Below, piece after piece: positions 16,653 through 24,075 of a stretch of 35,429 nt of DNA. Under the pieces are notes generated by a model that saw only the letters and a list, made by a program, of their open reading frames with translations, made no database searches and was not told where the DNA came from. The first letter of the stretch is position 1. Every line of letters begins with the position of its first letter. Origin of the DNA: Anaerolineae bacterium (GTDB lineage Bacteria; Chloroflexota; Anaerolineae; Fen-1058). Made by a program: the position numbers and the translations under genes. The stretch spans positions 1 to 35,429 of the forward strand of contig PMCF01000429.1 of the NCBI GenBank assembly GCA_003154115.1. Direction: 5' to 3'.

Positions 16653-18511
16653 CCCAACAGCTCCATCTGCACGATAATAGTCGTGATGTTATCGCGACCC
16701 CCCGCCGCGTTGGCCGCTTCAGTCAATTGGCGGCACGCTTCTTGCGGCGAGGCCGCCGACGCGACGATCTGCTGAATCACTTGATCTTCTATTTCCGTGC
16801 TCAAGCCGTCGCTGCACAGCAGTAGACGATCACCGGGTTGCAAATCGAGATGGGTAATGTCCGGCGCGACCGAGGAACGATCGCCCAGGTTCTTGTAGAT
16901 AACATTACGCTGCGGGTGGACGCGCGCTTCTTCCGGCGTCAATTGCTTCGTATCGACCAAGCGTTGCACCAGGGAATGATCGACGGTGATTTGCTGGATA
17001 CCGGCGGCGTTGATGAGGTAGGCGCGGCTGTCGCCGACATGCGCCACATGCGCCTGCCCGTCCGCCACGTAAGTCATGACCAGGGTGGTGCCCATGTTGG
17101 TGCCGGCCAGCTTGCGCTGCTCGTGCACGGTCATATTGGCGACGTTGACCGCTTCGCGCAGCCAAGCGTCGACATCGAGCAGCGGCGTGGCCGAATCCAG
17201 TTCGAGCGGCAGCAGCGTGGCAGTGGCATGTTTAGCCAACGCCTCGATGGCCAAGCCGCTGGCGACATCGCCGGCCGAATGGCCGCCCATGCCATCGGCG
17301 ACCACATACAACCCGATCGGCGTGCCTACCGATCGATGCACACGGCCCAACTCCAGCGTCAGTAAACTGTCCTCATTCAACTGGCGCACTTGACCCACAT
17401 CCGTCAAGCGGCCCACCCGCAGATCGTAACTGGCGGGGCGGCGAATCTCGGCAATGACATCGCGCAGTCGTTCGGCCAGCTGCGCCGCCGAGGCGATTTC
17501 GCCGGTGAAGACTTCTTGAAAGACATCGTGCAGCCCGCGCGGCGTGATGGCTACTTCCGGCGCATAAGCCTGCCCGGTGATCAACACAAATAAACCAGCG
17601 ACCAAGGCCTGCACGTCGTCAATATAAGCTTTGCGCGTGCGCGTGCCCGGGGTCTGAATTCGCGCCGAGGTGAAATTGAACCACCGCGCGGCCTTGCCCG
17701 TGACGGACATGTGATTCAGATGGGCCGCCCCAAATGAAATATTGTTCTTGTGCAAAAACGCCAGCGCATCGGCCAACTGCACTCCCCAATTGATCACATC
17801 GCCCGCCTCCGGCCGGTTCGGCAGATTCTCGCCGGTGAAGGGCGACGGTTCCGGCAGCACCACATAGACCCGCCGCGTGCCGAAGACAATCTCGGTGAAC
17901 GTTTCAATCGGCAGCAGCGCGCCGCCGTGATGCAGTTCCATCTCGGCCAGCTGGCGTTCGATCGCAATCGCATCAGGCGCCAGCGTTTCTTTGATCACAA
18001 AATTGGGATAGAGCGGTTCGATGCTGGCCAAACTGCCGCCGCATTGCAGACAATATTGATCGCCAAAGTTGTTGCGCGTGAAGCCGCATTGCCGGCATTC
18101 CACCAGCGCCCGCCGGCTGACCGTCGCATACACATTCAGCAAGGGCGATTCTTCCCGCAGCGCGCTAATGAGGTAGCGTCCTTCGTCGATAATCGTGCGT
18201 TCCGGCAGGGGCTCAAAAAAATTTCGGGTGCGCGGCAGTGGTCGTGTGTCAGACTCGGGTATGCGTTGCGCGTATAACGGGCCGCTCTTGGGGCCGGTAT
18301 CGTGCAACGGTTTGGTTTCGCCATGATCCACTGCTTCGTCAAAGGGGCGTGTCTGGCCGGCGTCTTCATTCAGGGGATGGGTCTGTCCGGCGTCATCGTC
18401 CGGCACGGGGAGCCCTGGCGTGATCTCGGAGTCACGTGGCAGCACCGCGCCACAGCGCCGGCAGTGTTTGGCGTCATCGGTGTTTTGCGTACCGCAGTGG
18501 ACACACTTCAT
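16649..18511 (-). CDS. Zinc-ribbon / pseudokinase / PP2C phosphatase fusion, 620 aa
   Basis: Metal-dependent Ser/Thr protein phosphatase fused to a degenerate kinase. A zinc ribbon (C3/C6/C17/C20) is followed by an acidic linker with four T-[HRK]-P-[LF] motifs (T44, T54, T66, T89). Residues 111-345 read as a protein-kinase fold. A second zinc ribbon (C139/C142/C154/C157) is inserted in the N-lobe before a VIK strand (K174). The HRD region is SFGAAHLN and DFG is NFT (279-281), so catalysis is unlikely. The PP2C domain (about 365-618) is intact: NED at 379-381, DGMGGH at 406-411, GDSRAY at 493-498, SDG at 567-569 and GGRDN at 604-608. It starts at ATG 18511 with an ATGA overlap. It probably dephosphorylates targets bound by the FHA proteins encoded beside it. 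Confidence 0.93.
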   Translation of the reverse strand: MKCVHCGTQNTDDAKHCRRCGAVLPRDSEITPGLPVPDDDAGQTHPLNEDAGQTRPFDEAVDHGETKPLHDTGPKSGPLYAQRIPESDTRPLPRTRNFFEPLPERTIIDEGRYLISALREESPLLNVYATVSRRALVECRQCGFTRNNFGDQYCLQCGGSLASIEPLYPNFVIKETLAPDAIAIERQLAEMELHHGGALLPIETFTEIVFGTRRVYVVLPEPSPFTGENLPNRPEAGDVINWGVQLADALAFLHKNNISFGAAHLNHMSVTGKAARWFNFTSARIQTPGTRTRKAYIDDVQALVAGLFVLITGQAYAPEVAITPRGLHDVFQEVFTGEIASAAQLAERLRDVIAEIRRPASYDLRVGRLTDVGQVRQLNEDSLLTLELGRVHRSVGTPIGLYVVADGMGGHSAGDVASGLAIEALAKHATATLLPLELDSATPLLDVDAWLREAVNVANMTVHEQRKLAGTNMGTTLVMTYVADGQAHVAHVGDSRAYLINAAGIQQITVDHSLVQRLVDTKQLTPEEARVHPQRNVIYKNLGDRSSVAPDITHLDLQPGDRLLLCSDGLSTEIEDQVIQQIVASAASPQEACRQLTEAANAAGGRDNITTIIVQMELLG

Positions 18512-19068
18512 GCCGCGCCTCCCGGCCCAGGTCCGCCATTGGAGGCCGGTGAGCCGTTAGATAAAGGCTGATGGAAAATTGCTTCAGCCGTTCCGAAACC
18601 AAGGCGATCGCCGTCTTGCAGCAGATTCTCTAAGGTCTGTCGACCGTTCACAGTCAAGCCGTTCCTGGAACCGAGATCGCGCACGATGTAATCATCTTGA
18701 TCGCGGCGGAGCCGGGCATGATGTTTGGACACGGTGTCGGCGTTCGGGATCGAGGCGGGAATGACAATGTCATTGTCGGATCCCCGGCCCACGGTCAGCG
18801 CGGGCTTATCCAATTTGAAGATCACAGGCTGTCCGGTGTCCGTTGTGAATTCCAGCTCAATCTCTGCCGGCAGGGGAGGTGGAGGTGGAACAGTCGCTGC
18901 GGTTGGTTCAATGAGGGAGGGTTGTGGTGTCGGTTGAACAGGCGCTTTAACGCGCGACCTGCGGCTCATTCGCCAGAACAACACGATCACCACAATCACT
19001 ACCGCCAGCAGGGCGAGTCCGCCAATCATCAAAGTGGTGTCGTTGGGATCAGCTAAAAGGTTTGACAT
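18508..19068 (-). CDS. Membrane-anchored FHA-domain protein, 186 aa
   Basis: First gene of the minus-strand operon. One TM helix (about residues 13-32) is followed by a basic stretch (WRMSRRSRVK), which places the rest in the cytoplasm. A Pro-rich linker (40-66) leads to a canonical FHA domain at about 80-165 with VGRGSDNDI, SKHHARL and GSRNGLTVNG, all the residues expected for phosphothreonine binding. The C-terminus is Gly/Pro/Ser-rich. ATG 19068 lies about 35 nt from a predicted start of transcription and has no obvious Shine-Dalgarno. It may tether phosphorylated partners, such as the PP2C protein encoded next, to the membrane. Confidence 0.9.
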   Translation of the reverse strand: MSNLLADPNDTTLMIGGLALLAVVIVVIVLFWRMSRRSRVKAPVQPTPQPSLIEPTAATVPPPPPLPAEIELEFTTDTGQPVIFKLDKPALTVGRGSDNDIVIPASIPNADTVSKHHARLRRDQDDYIVRDLGSRNGLTVNGRQTLENLLQDGDRLGFGTAEAIFHQPLSNGSPASNGGPGPGGAA

Positions 19069-19109
19069 GGGTGTAAGTAGGAGGCGAGTGTCATGATAGA
19101 TTTAAGACT

Positions 19110-19138
19110 ATTATAACTGCGTGACGGTCTGTTGCCAA
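19110..19138 (-). promoter_or_regulatory. Predicted sigma70-type promoter of the FHA/PP2C operon
   Basis: On the minus strand TTGGCA (19138-19133) and TATAAT (19115-19110) are separated by exactly 17 nt. It points at the FHA gene starting at 19068, giving a leader of about 35 nt. Its -35 box shares bases with the plus-strand -35 box of the divergent gene. Confidence 0.75.
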
Positions 19139-19160
19139 ATGCACTTCTCTAAGGTAAACT
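19132..19160 (+). promoter_or_regulatory. Predicted promoter of mpg-fabI, implying a leaderless mRNA
   Basis: TTGCCA (19132-19137) and TAAACT (19155-19160) are 17 nt apart. The mpg ATG at 19169 begins only 8 nt after the -10 box, so transcription would start at or next to the start codon and the mRNA would be leaderless. This agrees with the lack of a Shine-Dalgarno before mpg. Confidence 0.6.
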
Positions 19161-19168
19161 GACGCGCC

Positions 19169-19759
19169 ATGCGGCTTCACCGATCGTTTTATACGCAACC
19201 CACCCGGCAGCTGGCACAGGCCTTACTTGGCTGTCGTTTAGTGCGGCGCTGGCAGGGTCAACGGCTCAGCGGGCGCATCGTCGAAACAGAAGCGTATCTG
19301 GGCGAAACCGATCTCGCTTGTCATGCGCATGTCGGGCGCACCCCGCGCAATGCCGTGATGTACGGGAAACCCGGCCTGGCCTATGTGTACTTCACCTATG
19401 GCATGCACTGGATGCTTAACGTCGTCAGCGAGGCCGAAGATTTTCCGGCGGCAGTGTTGATTCGCGCACTGGAACCGCTGGAAGGACTGGAACTGATGCA
19501 ACAGCACCGGCCCGTGCCCCACTCGATCGAGTTGTGCCGCGGCCCCGCCAAATTGACGCAAGCCTTGCGTATCGATCGGACCCTCAACGGGGTTGATCTA
19601 TGCAATCGGCAGGGTGAGCTCTGGATCGAAGCCGGGGAACCAGTGCCCACCCGATCGGTTGGCCGCGGCCCGCGCGTGGGGTTGGGTACCACGCCGGAAC
19701 CGTGGAAGAGCAAGCCGTGGCGTTATTGGATCAAACACAATCAAGGTGTGTCAAAATAA
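19169..19759 (+). CDS. mpg: DNA-3-methyladenine (alkyladenine) glycosylase
   Basis: Base-excision repair glycosylase of the AAG/MPG family, which removes alkylated purines from DNA. The 196 residues are typical of bacterial members. GRIVETEAYLG contains E41, equivalent to the catalytic Glu of human AAG. It is followed by the DLACHAHVGRTPRNAVMYG loop and YVYFTYGMHWMLNVV, which holds the intercalating and base-stacking aromatics. CRGPAKLTQAL and GRGPRVGL complete the conserved core. It is divergent from the FHA operon and 13 bp upstream of fabI, with which it is probably co-transcribed. The functional link between the two is not obvious. Confidence 0.95.
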   Translation: MRLHRSFYTQPTRQLAQALLGCRLVRRWQGQRLSGRIVETEAYLGETDLACHAHVGRTPRNAVMYGKPGLAYVYFTYGMHWMLNVVSEAEDFPAAVLIRALEPLEGLELMQQHRPVPHSIELCRGPAKLTQALRIDRTLNGVDLCNRQGELWIEAGEPVPTRSVGRGPRVGLGTTPEPWKSKPWRYWIKHNQGVSK

Positions 19760-19772
19760 AAGGAGACTTCGC

Positions 19773-20555
19773 ATGGGATTACTTGAGGGCAAGAAGGCAC
19801 TTGTTTTTGGCGTTGCCAATGATCATTCGATCGCCTGGGGCATCGCTCAAGCGCTGCATGAGCAGGGGGCCATGGTGGGTTTCTCGTCCATCGCGGAATT
19901 GCTCAATAAGCGCGTGCGGCCGCTGGCCGAAAGTCTCGACGCCACGTTCATCGAACCCTGTAACGTGCAGAACGACGACGAGGTTGCTGCGGTGTTTGAC
20001 AAGTGGAAAAAACAATACGGTACGCTGGATATTCTGGTGCATTCGCTGGCGTTTGCCGGACGCGACGCGTTGTCCGGGCAGTTTGTCAACACCACGCGCG
20101 ATCAATTTCAGTTGGCCTTGGACATCAGCGCTTATTCTCTGGTGGCGTTGACGCGCGCCGCGCTGCCGGTCCTGCAGGCTGGATCTAGCGTGCTCGCCAT
20201 GACCTACTATGCCTCGGAAAAGTATGTGCCGAATTACAACGTCATGGCCGTCGCTAAAGCGGCGCTCGAAGCGTGTGCGCGTTACCTCGCCGTCGATCTC
20301 GGCCCGCAAGGCATCCGGGTCAATTGCATCAGCGCCGGGCCGATCCGCACCCTGGCGGCGCAAGGGGTGGCCGACTTCAAATTGATGCACAAGAAATTCA
20401 AAGAGGTCGCGCCGCTGCGGCGGCTCATTACGATTGAGGACGTGGGCAATGCCGCCGTGTGGCTCGCCAGTGATCTCTCCTCGGCGACGACGGGCGAGGT
20501 GCTCTTCGTCGATGGCGGTGTGAACCTATTGGCCCTGGCCGCTCCCGACGAATAA
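19773..20555 (+). CDS. fabI: Enoyl-[acyl-carrier-protein] reductase (NADH)
   Basis: Short-chain dehydrogenase that performs the last reduction of each round of type II fatty-acid elongation. The 260 residues carry the FabI hallmarks: GVANDHSIAWGIA nucleotide-binding loop near residue 13, HSLAFAGRDAL at 90-100, Y145 in TYYASEK, and the catalytic Y155-x6-K162 in NYNVMAVAKAA. SAGPIRTLAAQGV substrate loop and a C-terminal FVDGGVN follow. The frame is open further upstream through mpg, but ATG 19773 is chosen because AAGGAG lies at 19760-19765 and the family begins MGLLEGKKALVFG. It is the target family of triclosan-type inhibitors, though sensitivity cannot be read from sequence. Confidence 0.97.
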   Translation: MGLLEGKKALVFGVANDHSIAWGIAQALHEQGAMVGFSSIAELLNKRVRPLAESLDATFIEPCNVQNDDEVAAVFDKWKKQYGTLDILVHSLAFAGRDALSGQFVNTTRDQFQLALDISAYSLVALTRAALPVLQAGSSVLAMTYYASEKYVPNYNVMAVAKAALEACARYLAVDLGPQGIRVNCISAGPIRTLAAQGVADFKLMHKKFKEVAPLRRLITIEDVGNAAVWLASDLSSATTGEVLFVDGGVNLLALAAPDE

Positions 20556-20736
20556 AGCGCGTAACCCGCGTAACGCGGAGTGCGCAACATCACCGCAGAG
20601 GAAAATACACGGTAGCGTCATCCTCGGCGGTGATTGTTTTGAAGTGAGATAACCGATCGGGTGATTGGACACCTTTGATCGTGCCAGTGAACGGCTGTAG
20701 GATCATCTGAAATGCCAGCCGCATAGTGAATTTCGC

Positions 20737-20765
20737 TTGACTGTGTAGATCAGATATGCTATCCT
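20737..20765 (+). promoter_or_regulatory. Predicted sigma70-type promoter of the LysM lipoprotein gene
   Basis: TTGACT (20737-20742) and TATCCT (20760-20765) are spaced by 17 nt. The start codon is 69 nt downstream of the -10 box. It lies in the 20556-20834 gap, the longest in the window. The rest of that gap shows a CGCGTAAC-type word repeat just after fabI and nothing else that I recognise. Confidence 0.7.
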
Positions 20766-20834
20766 GTGTTCAAGTTTGTGCCGATGTGGTCACTCGTTCG
20801 GTAAAAAGTGCGTGAAGAAGAAGGAGTCAATCCT

Positions 20835-21551
20835 ATGAAACAGATTCGTATTTCGCCGTGGTTGATTTTGGTTCTGGCGGTGGTCTTAGTGTTTGCCGCT
20901 GGATGTAATCGGCCTGATCCTCAAGTGGAGATTGCAACCCCACAGCCGCAACAGCCTCAGCAACCGCAGCAGTCGCAGTCGCTGGGCACACTGGAACCGG
21001 GCGCTGAAGCAACGCCTACCCTTCCTCCGCTGGCGGTCGCAACAGCAGATTTGGGCGTTGCGACCCCGGGCGCAGAAATGACGCCGGCCGCGCCAAATAG
21101 TGGTCAACCACAACCACAGGAAACCCCGCAGGTTGTTCCAGCGACAGAGCCGCCCGTGGCTCAGCCGACGCCTCAACTTCAGCCGACTGCCCCGGCGCCA
21201 GGCAGCACGATCGTGCATACGGTCAAGCCGGGTGAGACGCTGTTCTCGATCGGACGGCAGTACAATGTGAATCCGTATGCAATCGCAGCGGCCAATAACG
21301 TTCCCTATCCGTACATCATTTATCCCGGCCAACAGCTGACAATTCCAACGGGTCCTACGCCGCCCGGACCGAACCCGACATCCGCGCCGCCGCAACCAGG
21401 TACTTGTCGCACCAATCACATGGTGCGGCCAGGCGAGAATTTATTCCGCATCTCGCTGACTTACGGCGTGCCGATGTCGACCATCGCGGCTGCCAACGGC
21501 ATCGTCAATTATAATTTGGTCTACGCCGGTCAGACGCTGTGCATTCCGTAG
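20835..21551 (+). CDS. Lipoprotein with two LysM domains, 238 aa
   Basis: Predicted surface lipoprotein that binds peptidoglycan or related glycans. The signal peptide ends in a lipobox VFAAGC with C24 as the lipidation site. A long Pro/Gln/Thr-rich linker (about residues 25-135) holds PQQPQQPQQ runs. Two LysM domains follow: IVHTVKPGETLFSIGRQYNV to QLTIP (about 138-182), and MVRPGENLFRISLTYGV to TLCIP at the C-terminus. ATG 20835 is preferred over a GTG at 20808 because GAAGAAGGAG precedes it and the signal peptide then begins MKQIR. It is probably monocistronic, flanked by its own promoter and a hairpin terminator. No catalytic domain is fused, so its partner is unknown. Confidence 0.92.
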   Translation: MKQIRISPWLILVLAVVLVFAAGCNRPDPQVEIATPQPQQPQQPQQSQSLGTLEPGAEATPTLPPLAVATADLGVATPGAEMTPAAPNSGQPQPQETPQVVPATEPPVAQPTPQLQPTAPAPGSTIVHTVKPGETLFSIGRQYNVNPYAIAAANNVPYPYIIYPGQQLTIPTGPTPPGPNPTSAPPQPGTCRTNHMVRPGENLFRISLTYGVPMSTIAAANGIVNYNLVYAGQTLCIP

Positions 21552-21587
21552 GATGGAGTTCCGGGATAACTGAATAGTGAACAACCT

Positions 21588-21616
21588 CACCGCTGGACGC
21601 ATCATGTCCAGCGGTG
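21588..21616 (+). terminator. Hairpin terminator after the LysM gene
   Basis: CACCGCTGGAC (21588-21598) pairs perfectly with GTCCAGCGGTG (21606-21616) around a 7-nt loop, an 11-bp GC-rich stem. GCTTATT follows, so the U-tract is weak. It separates the LysM gene from the Nudix gene, whose start is 23 nt further on. Confidence 0.7.
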
Positions 21617-21638
21617 GCTTATTGGGTCAGGGGAGCGT

Positions 21639-22172
21639 ATGTCGTTTGAAACCGTGTTAGCCTCGGAACGGGTCTACGAAGGCCGCATCCTCAATTTGCG
21701 CGTCGATCAAATTCGCACGCCGCAGGGGGTTGAAGCGCTGCGCGAGATTGTCGAAAACGGCGGGGCTGTGGCGGTGGTGGCTGTCGACGATCAACAGCGG
21801 GTGGTGTTGGTGAAGCAATATCGGCATGCGATCCGTGCGGTCGTCACCGAAATTCCCGCCGGCAAATTAGACGGCGACGAAGATCCACTGGAAGGCGTAC
21901 AGCGCGAACTGCGCGAAGAAACGGGTTTTCGCGCCGGGCGGTGGAAGTCGTTGGGGCGCATCTATCCCTCGCCGGCCTGGAGCACCGAATATATCTATCT
22001 CTATCTAGCCACTGATCTGATCCCTGGCCCGACGGCCATGGATGCGGATGAAACCATCGAGCTGGTCATGCTGCCTTTAGCTGAGGCGATCGATCTGGTT
22101 CGTTCAGGGGCGATCACTGACGCCAAGACGGTGGCGGCGCTGTTCTTGGCACATGTCGCGCTCAATTCTTAA
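21639..22172 (+). CDS. Nudix hydrolase, ADP-ribose pyrophosphatase-like
   Basis: Nucleoside-diphosphate-X hydrolase, 177 aa. The Nudix box spans residues 75-97: G75, E81, then R89-E-L-x-E93-E94-x-G96, matching GX5EX7REUXEEXGU. VVLVKQYRHAI and EIPAGKLD before the box, and SPAWSTEYIYLYLA after it, are the features of the ADP-ribose or NudF/NUDT5 subgroup. ATG 21639 follows GGGGAG. It is short of 50 nt from the esterase-like gene downstream and on the same strand, so it may be the first gene of the amidoligase cluster, or simply a housekeeping neighbour. Confidence 0.93.
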   Translation: MSFETVLASERVYEGRILNLRVDQIRTPQGVEALREIVENGGAVAVVAVDDQQRVVLVKQYRHAIRAVVTEIPAGKLDGDEDPLEGVQRELREETGFRAGRWKSLGRIYPSPAWSTEYIYLYLATDLIPGPTAMDADETIELVMLPLAEAIDLVRSGAITDAKTVAALFLAHVALNS

Positions 22173-22220
22173 TCGGGAGGAAGACGTGAGCGCGGCTGCG
22201 TGCCTCGCGTCGCAGATCCT

Positions 22221-22940
22221 ATGCAGCGTTCTTATCAACGTTGGTACAGCCCCACTTTGAATCGTGACATGGAACTGCTGGTCTTCGGCCAGCACGGCAC
22301 GCCCGTCATCGTATTTCCCACGTCCAAGGGCAAGTTCTACGAGTATGAAGATCGCGGCATGGTGGCCGCGCTGAGTGAACACCTGGAGCGCGGTTGGGTG
22401 CAACTGTTCTGTGTCGACAGCGTCGACGCTGAGAGCTGGTATTGCGACTGGGCGCATCCGGCCGGTCGGGTGCAGCGCCACGTGCAGTACGATCAATACA
22501 TCCTCAACGAAGTGGTGCCCTTCATTCATAGTCAAAACGGCAACACCTTCTTCATGACGACGGGCTGTTCCTTTGGCGCCTATCACGCCATCAACTTTGC
22601 GCTGCGCCATCCCGATGTCGTCCGGCGCACGATCGGGTTAAGCGGCCTGTACGACATGCGGATGTTCATGGATGGTCATTACGACGAGATCTTTTACTTC
22701 AACAACCCGATTGATTTTACGGCCGACCTGCGGGATGATCATCAACTGTGGATGCTGAAGCAGCAGGATATTATTTTGGTGATCGGTCAGGATGATCGCG
22801 CGCGCTGGTCGAACGAGAAACTGTCGGAGAATTTGTGGCGCGCGGGCGTGGGCAATGCCCTGCGCCTGTGGGACGGGTGGGCGCACGACTGGCCGTACTG
22901 GCAGCAGATGATCAAGTCGTACATTGGCGGACACGATTGA
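22221..22940 (+). CDS. Esterase-like alpha/beta hydrolase of the amidoligase cluster
   Basis: Esterase D/putative-esterase family protein, 239 aa. RDMELLVFGQHGTPVIVFPTS opens the fold. The nucleophile elbow is GCSFGA with S117. H222 in GWAHDWPYW is the likely catalytic His, and an acidic residue lies in IGQDDRARW. There is no signal peptide. The start is uncertain. ATG 22221 gives the natural N-terminus (MQRSYQRWYSP), and an in-frame GTG at 22200 is possible. The best Shine-Dalgarno (GGGAGG, 22175-22180) instead serves a GTG at 22186 in another frame. The gene stands first among four genes for amide-bond chemistry, so it may cleave or transfer an acyl or peptidyl intermediate. That role is inferred from position. 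Confidence 0.85.
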   Translation: MQRSYQRWYSPTLNRDMELLVFGQHGTPVIVFPTSKGKFYEYEDRGMVAALSEHLERGWVQLFCVDSVDAESWYCDWAHPAGRVQRHVQYDQYILNEVVPFIHSQNGNTFFMTTGCSFGAYHAINFALRHPDVVRRTIGLSGLYDMRMFMDGHYDEIFYFNNPIDFTADLRDDHQLWMLKQQDIILVIGQDDRARWSNEKLSENLWRAGVGNALRLWDGWAHDWPYWQQMIKSYIGGHD

Positions 22941-23003
22941 ACAATGATCAATGATCAATGTTGAACGCCAATTTCTAATTTCCAACTTCCAATCTCCAAT
23001 TTC
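22939..23003. repeat. Word-repeat cluster between esterase and ATP-grasp genes
   Basis: The first part (22939-22959) is a 21-mer built on AATGATCAATGATC that recurs exactly at 30527-30547. The second part (22968-23003) is a string of near-copies of CCAATTTC, CCAACTTC and CCAATCTCC. It lies directly between the esterase stop and the Shine-Dalgarno of the next gene. No strong hairpin is formed. Confidence 0.7.
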
Positions 23004-23014
23004 GAGGAGGAACC

Positions 23015-23962
23015 ATGTCAGACGACGTGAAGCGAATCGGGGTGATGGTCGGTCGTGAATGGTCGTGGCCGCCGGCGTTTATCGAGGAAGTCAACCAGCG
23101 CCAGGCCGGCGTGGTGGCCGAATATCTTACCATCGGTGGCACGTGCATGAACGAAGCCAATCCGTACGCGGTGATCGTCGATCGCATCTCGCACGAGATC
23201 CCGTATTACCGCACCTACTTGAAGAACGCGGTACTGCAGGGCACCATCGTCGTCAACAATCCGTTTTGGTGGAGCGCGGATGACAAGTTCTTCGGCGCAT
23301 GTTTATTGGATAAGCTGGGGATCAGCCATGCCAAAACGGTGGCCCTACCTTCACATTCTTACATCGACGGTGTGGTCACCGAATCCCTGCGCAATCTGAC
23401 CTATCCCATTCCCTGGGAAGAACATGCTGAGTACCTGGGCGGCTTCCCCTTCATCCTCAAACCAGCCTGGGGCGGCGGATTCAAGAAGGTCTACAAGATC
23501 CACAACATGCAGGAGTTGTGGAATGCCTATAACGAAACGGGCACAGAGTGCATGATGTTGCAGCAGTTCATCGATTGGGAGAATTACGCGCGGTGCATCG
23601 TGATCGGGCAGCAGGAGGTCCTGCCCATCAAGTTCGATGCGAACCTCCCGTGGCCGCATCGCTATGTGGTCGACGATCATTTCCTCGCGCCGGACCTGCG
23701 GGAGCTGATCGTCAAATGGGCGATCCAGATCAATCAAGCGCTGGGCTACGACATGAACACGGTCGAGTTTGCGATCAAGGACAACGTGCCCTATGCGATC
23801 GATTTCACCAACCCCGCGCCCGATTTTGAAATCACGTCCTTGACTGATCACTACTTCCCGTGGGTGGTGCAGAAGATGGCTGACCTGTGCATCGATCTGG
23901 CGTTAGGCCAGCGTCAACGGGCGCAGGCCTTATCGCGCTGGGACGCTTTGATCAGCGCCTGA
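23015..23962 (+). CDS. ATP-grasp ligase, 315 aa
   Basis: RimK/D-Ala-D-Ala-ligase-type ATP-grasp enzyme expected to activate a carboxylate as acyl-phosphate and join it to an amine. The ATP-grasp core begins after about residue 90. K149 in FILKPAWGGGFKKV is the nucleotide-binding Lys and loop, MLQQFIDWENYARCIV is the central segment, and E251 in MNTVEFAI with D263 and N266 in AIDFTNPAPD are the metal ligands. The N-terminal ~90 residues form a pre-ATP-grasp-like domain rich in aromatics. ATG 23015 follows GAGGAGGAACC. It lies 74 bp after the esterase gene and 113 bp before a second, circularly permuted ATP-grasp gene. The substrates are unknown. Confidence 0.92.
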   Translation: MSDDVKRIGVMVGREWSWPPAFIEEVNQRQAGVVAEYLTIGGTCMNEANPYAVIVDRISHEIPYYRTYLKNAVLQGTIVVNNPFWWSADDKFFGACLLDKLGISHAKTVALPSHSYIDGVVTESLRNLTYPIPWEEHAEYLGGFPFILKPAWGGGFKKVYKIHNMQELWNAYNETGTECMMLQQFIDWENYARCIVIGQQEVLPIKFDANLPWPHRYVVDDHFLAPDLRELIVKWAIQINQALGYDMNTVEFAIKDNVPYAIDFTNPAPDFEITSLTDHYFPWVVQKMADLCIDLALGQRQRAQALSRWDALISA

Positions 23963-24075
23963 CGCGGATTCCGGTTGCGCCAACGGCCCACCGCCGCAGT
24001 GCGGCGGGAATGGGCAAGCCTCGAATCCGGATCGTCAATCGATTTGGAAGCTGCTCTAGTTTGCGGAGAGATGCC

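Noticed and set aside
24027-24065. Possible riboswitch or attenuator between the two ATP-grasp genes
   Set aside because: Only a short GC-rich hairpin (CCGCCGCAGTGCGGCGG, near 23990-24010) is visible, with no known aptamer pattern.
23887-24075. Upstream extension of the permuted ATP-grasp gene
   Set aside because: It overlaps the end of the preceding ATP-grasp gene, is Arg-rich without conservation features, and ATG 24076 has a Shine-Dalgarno.
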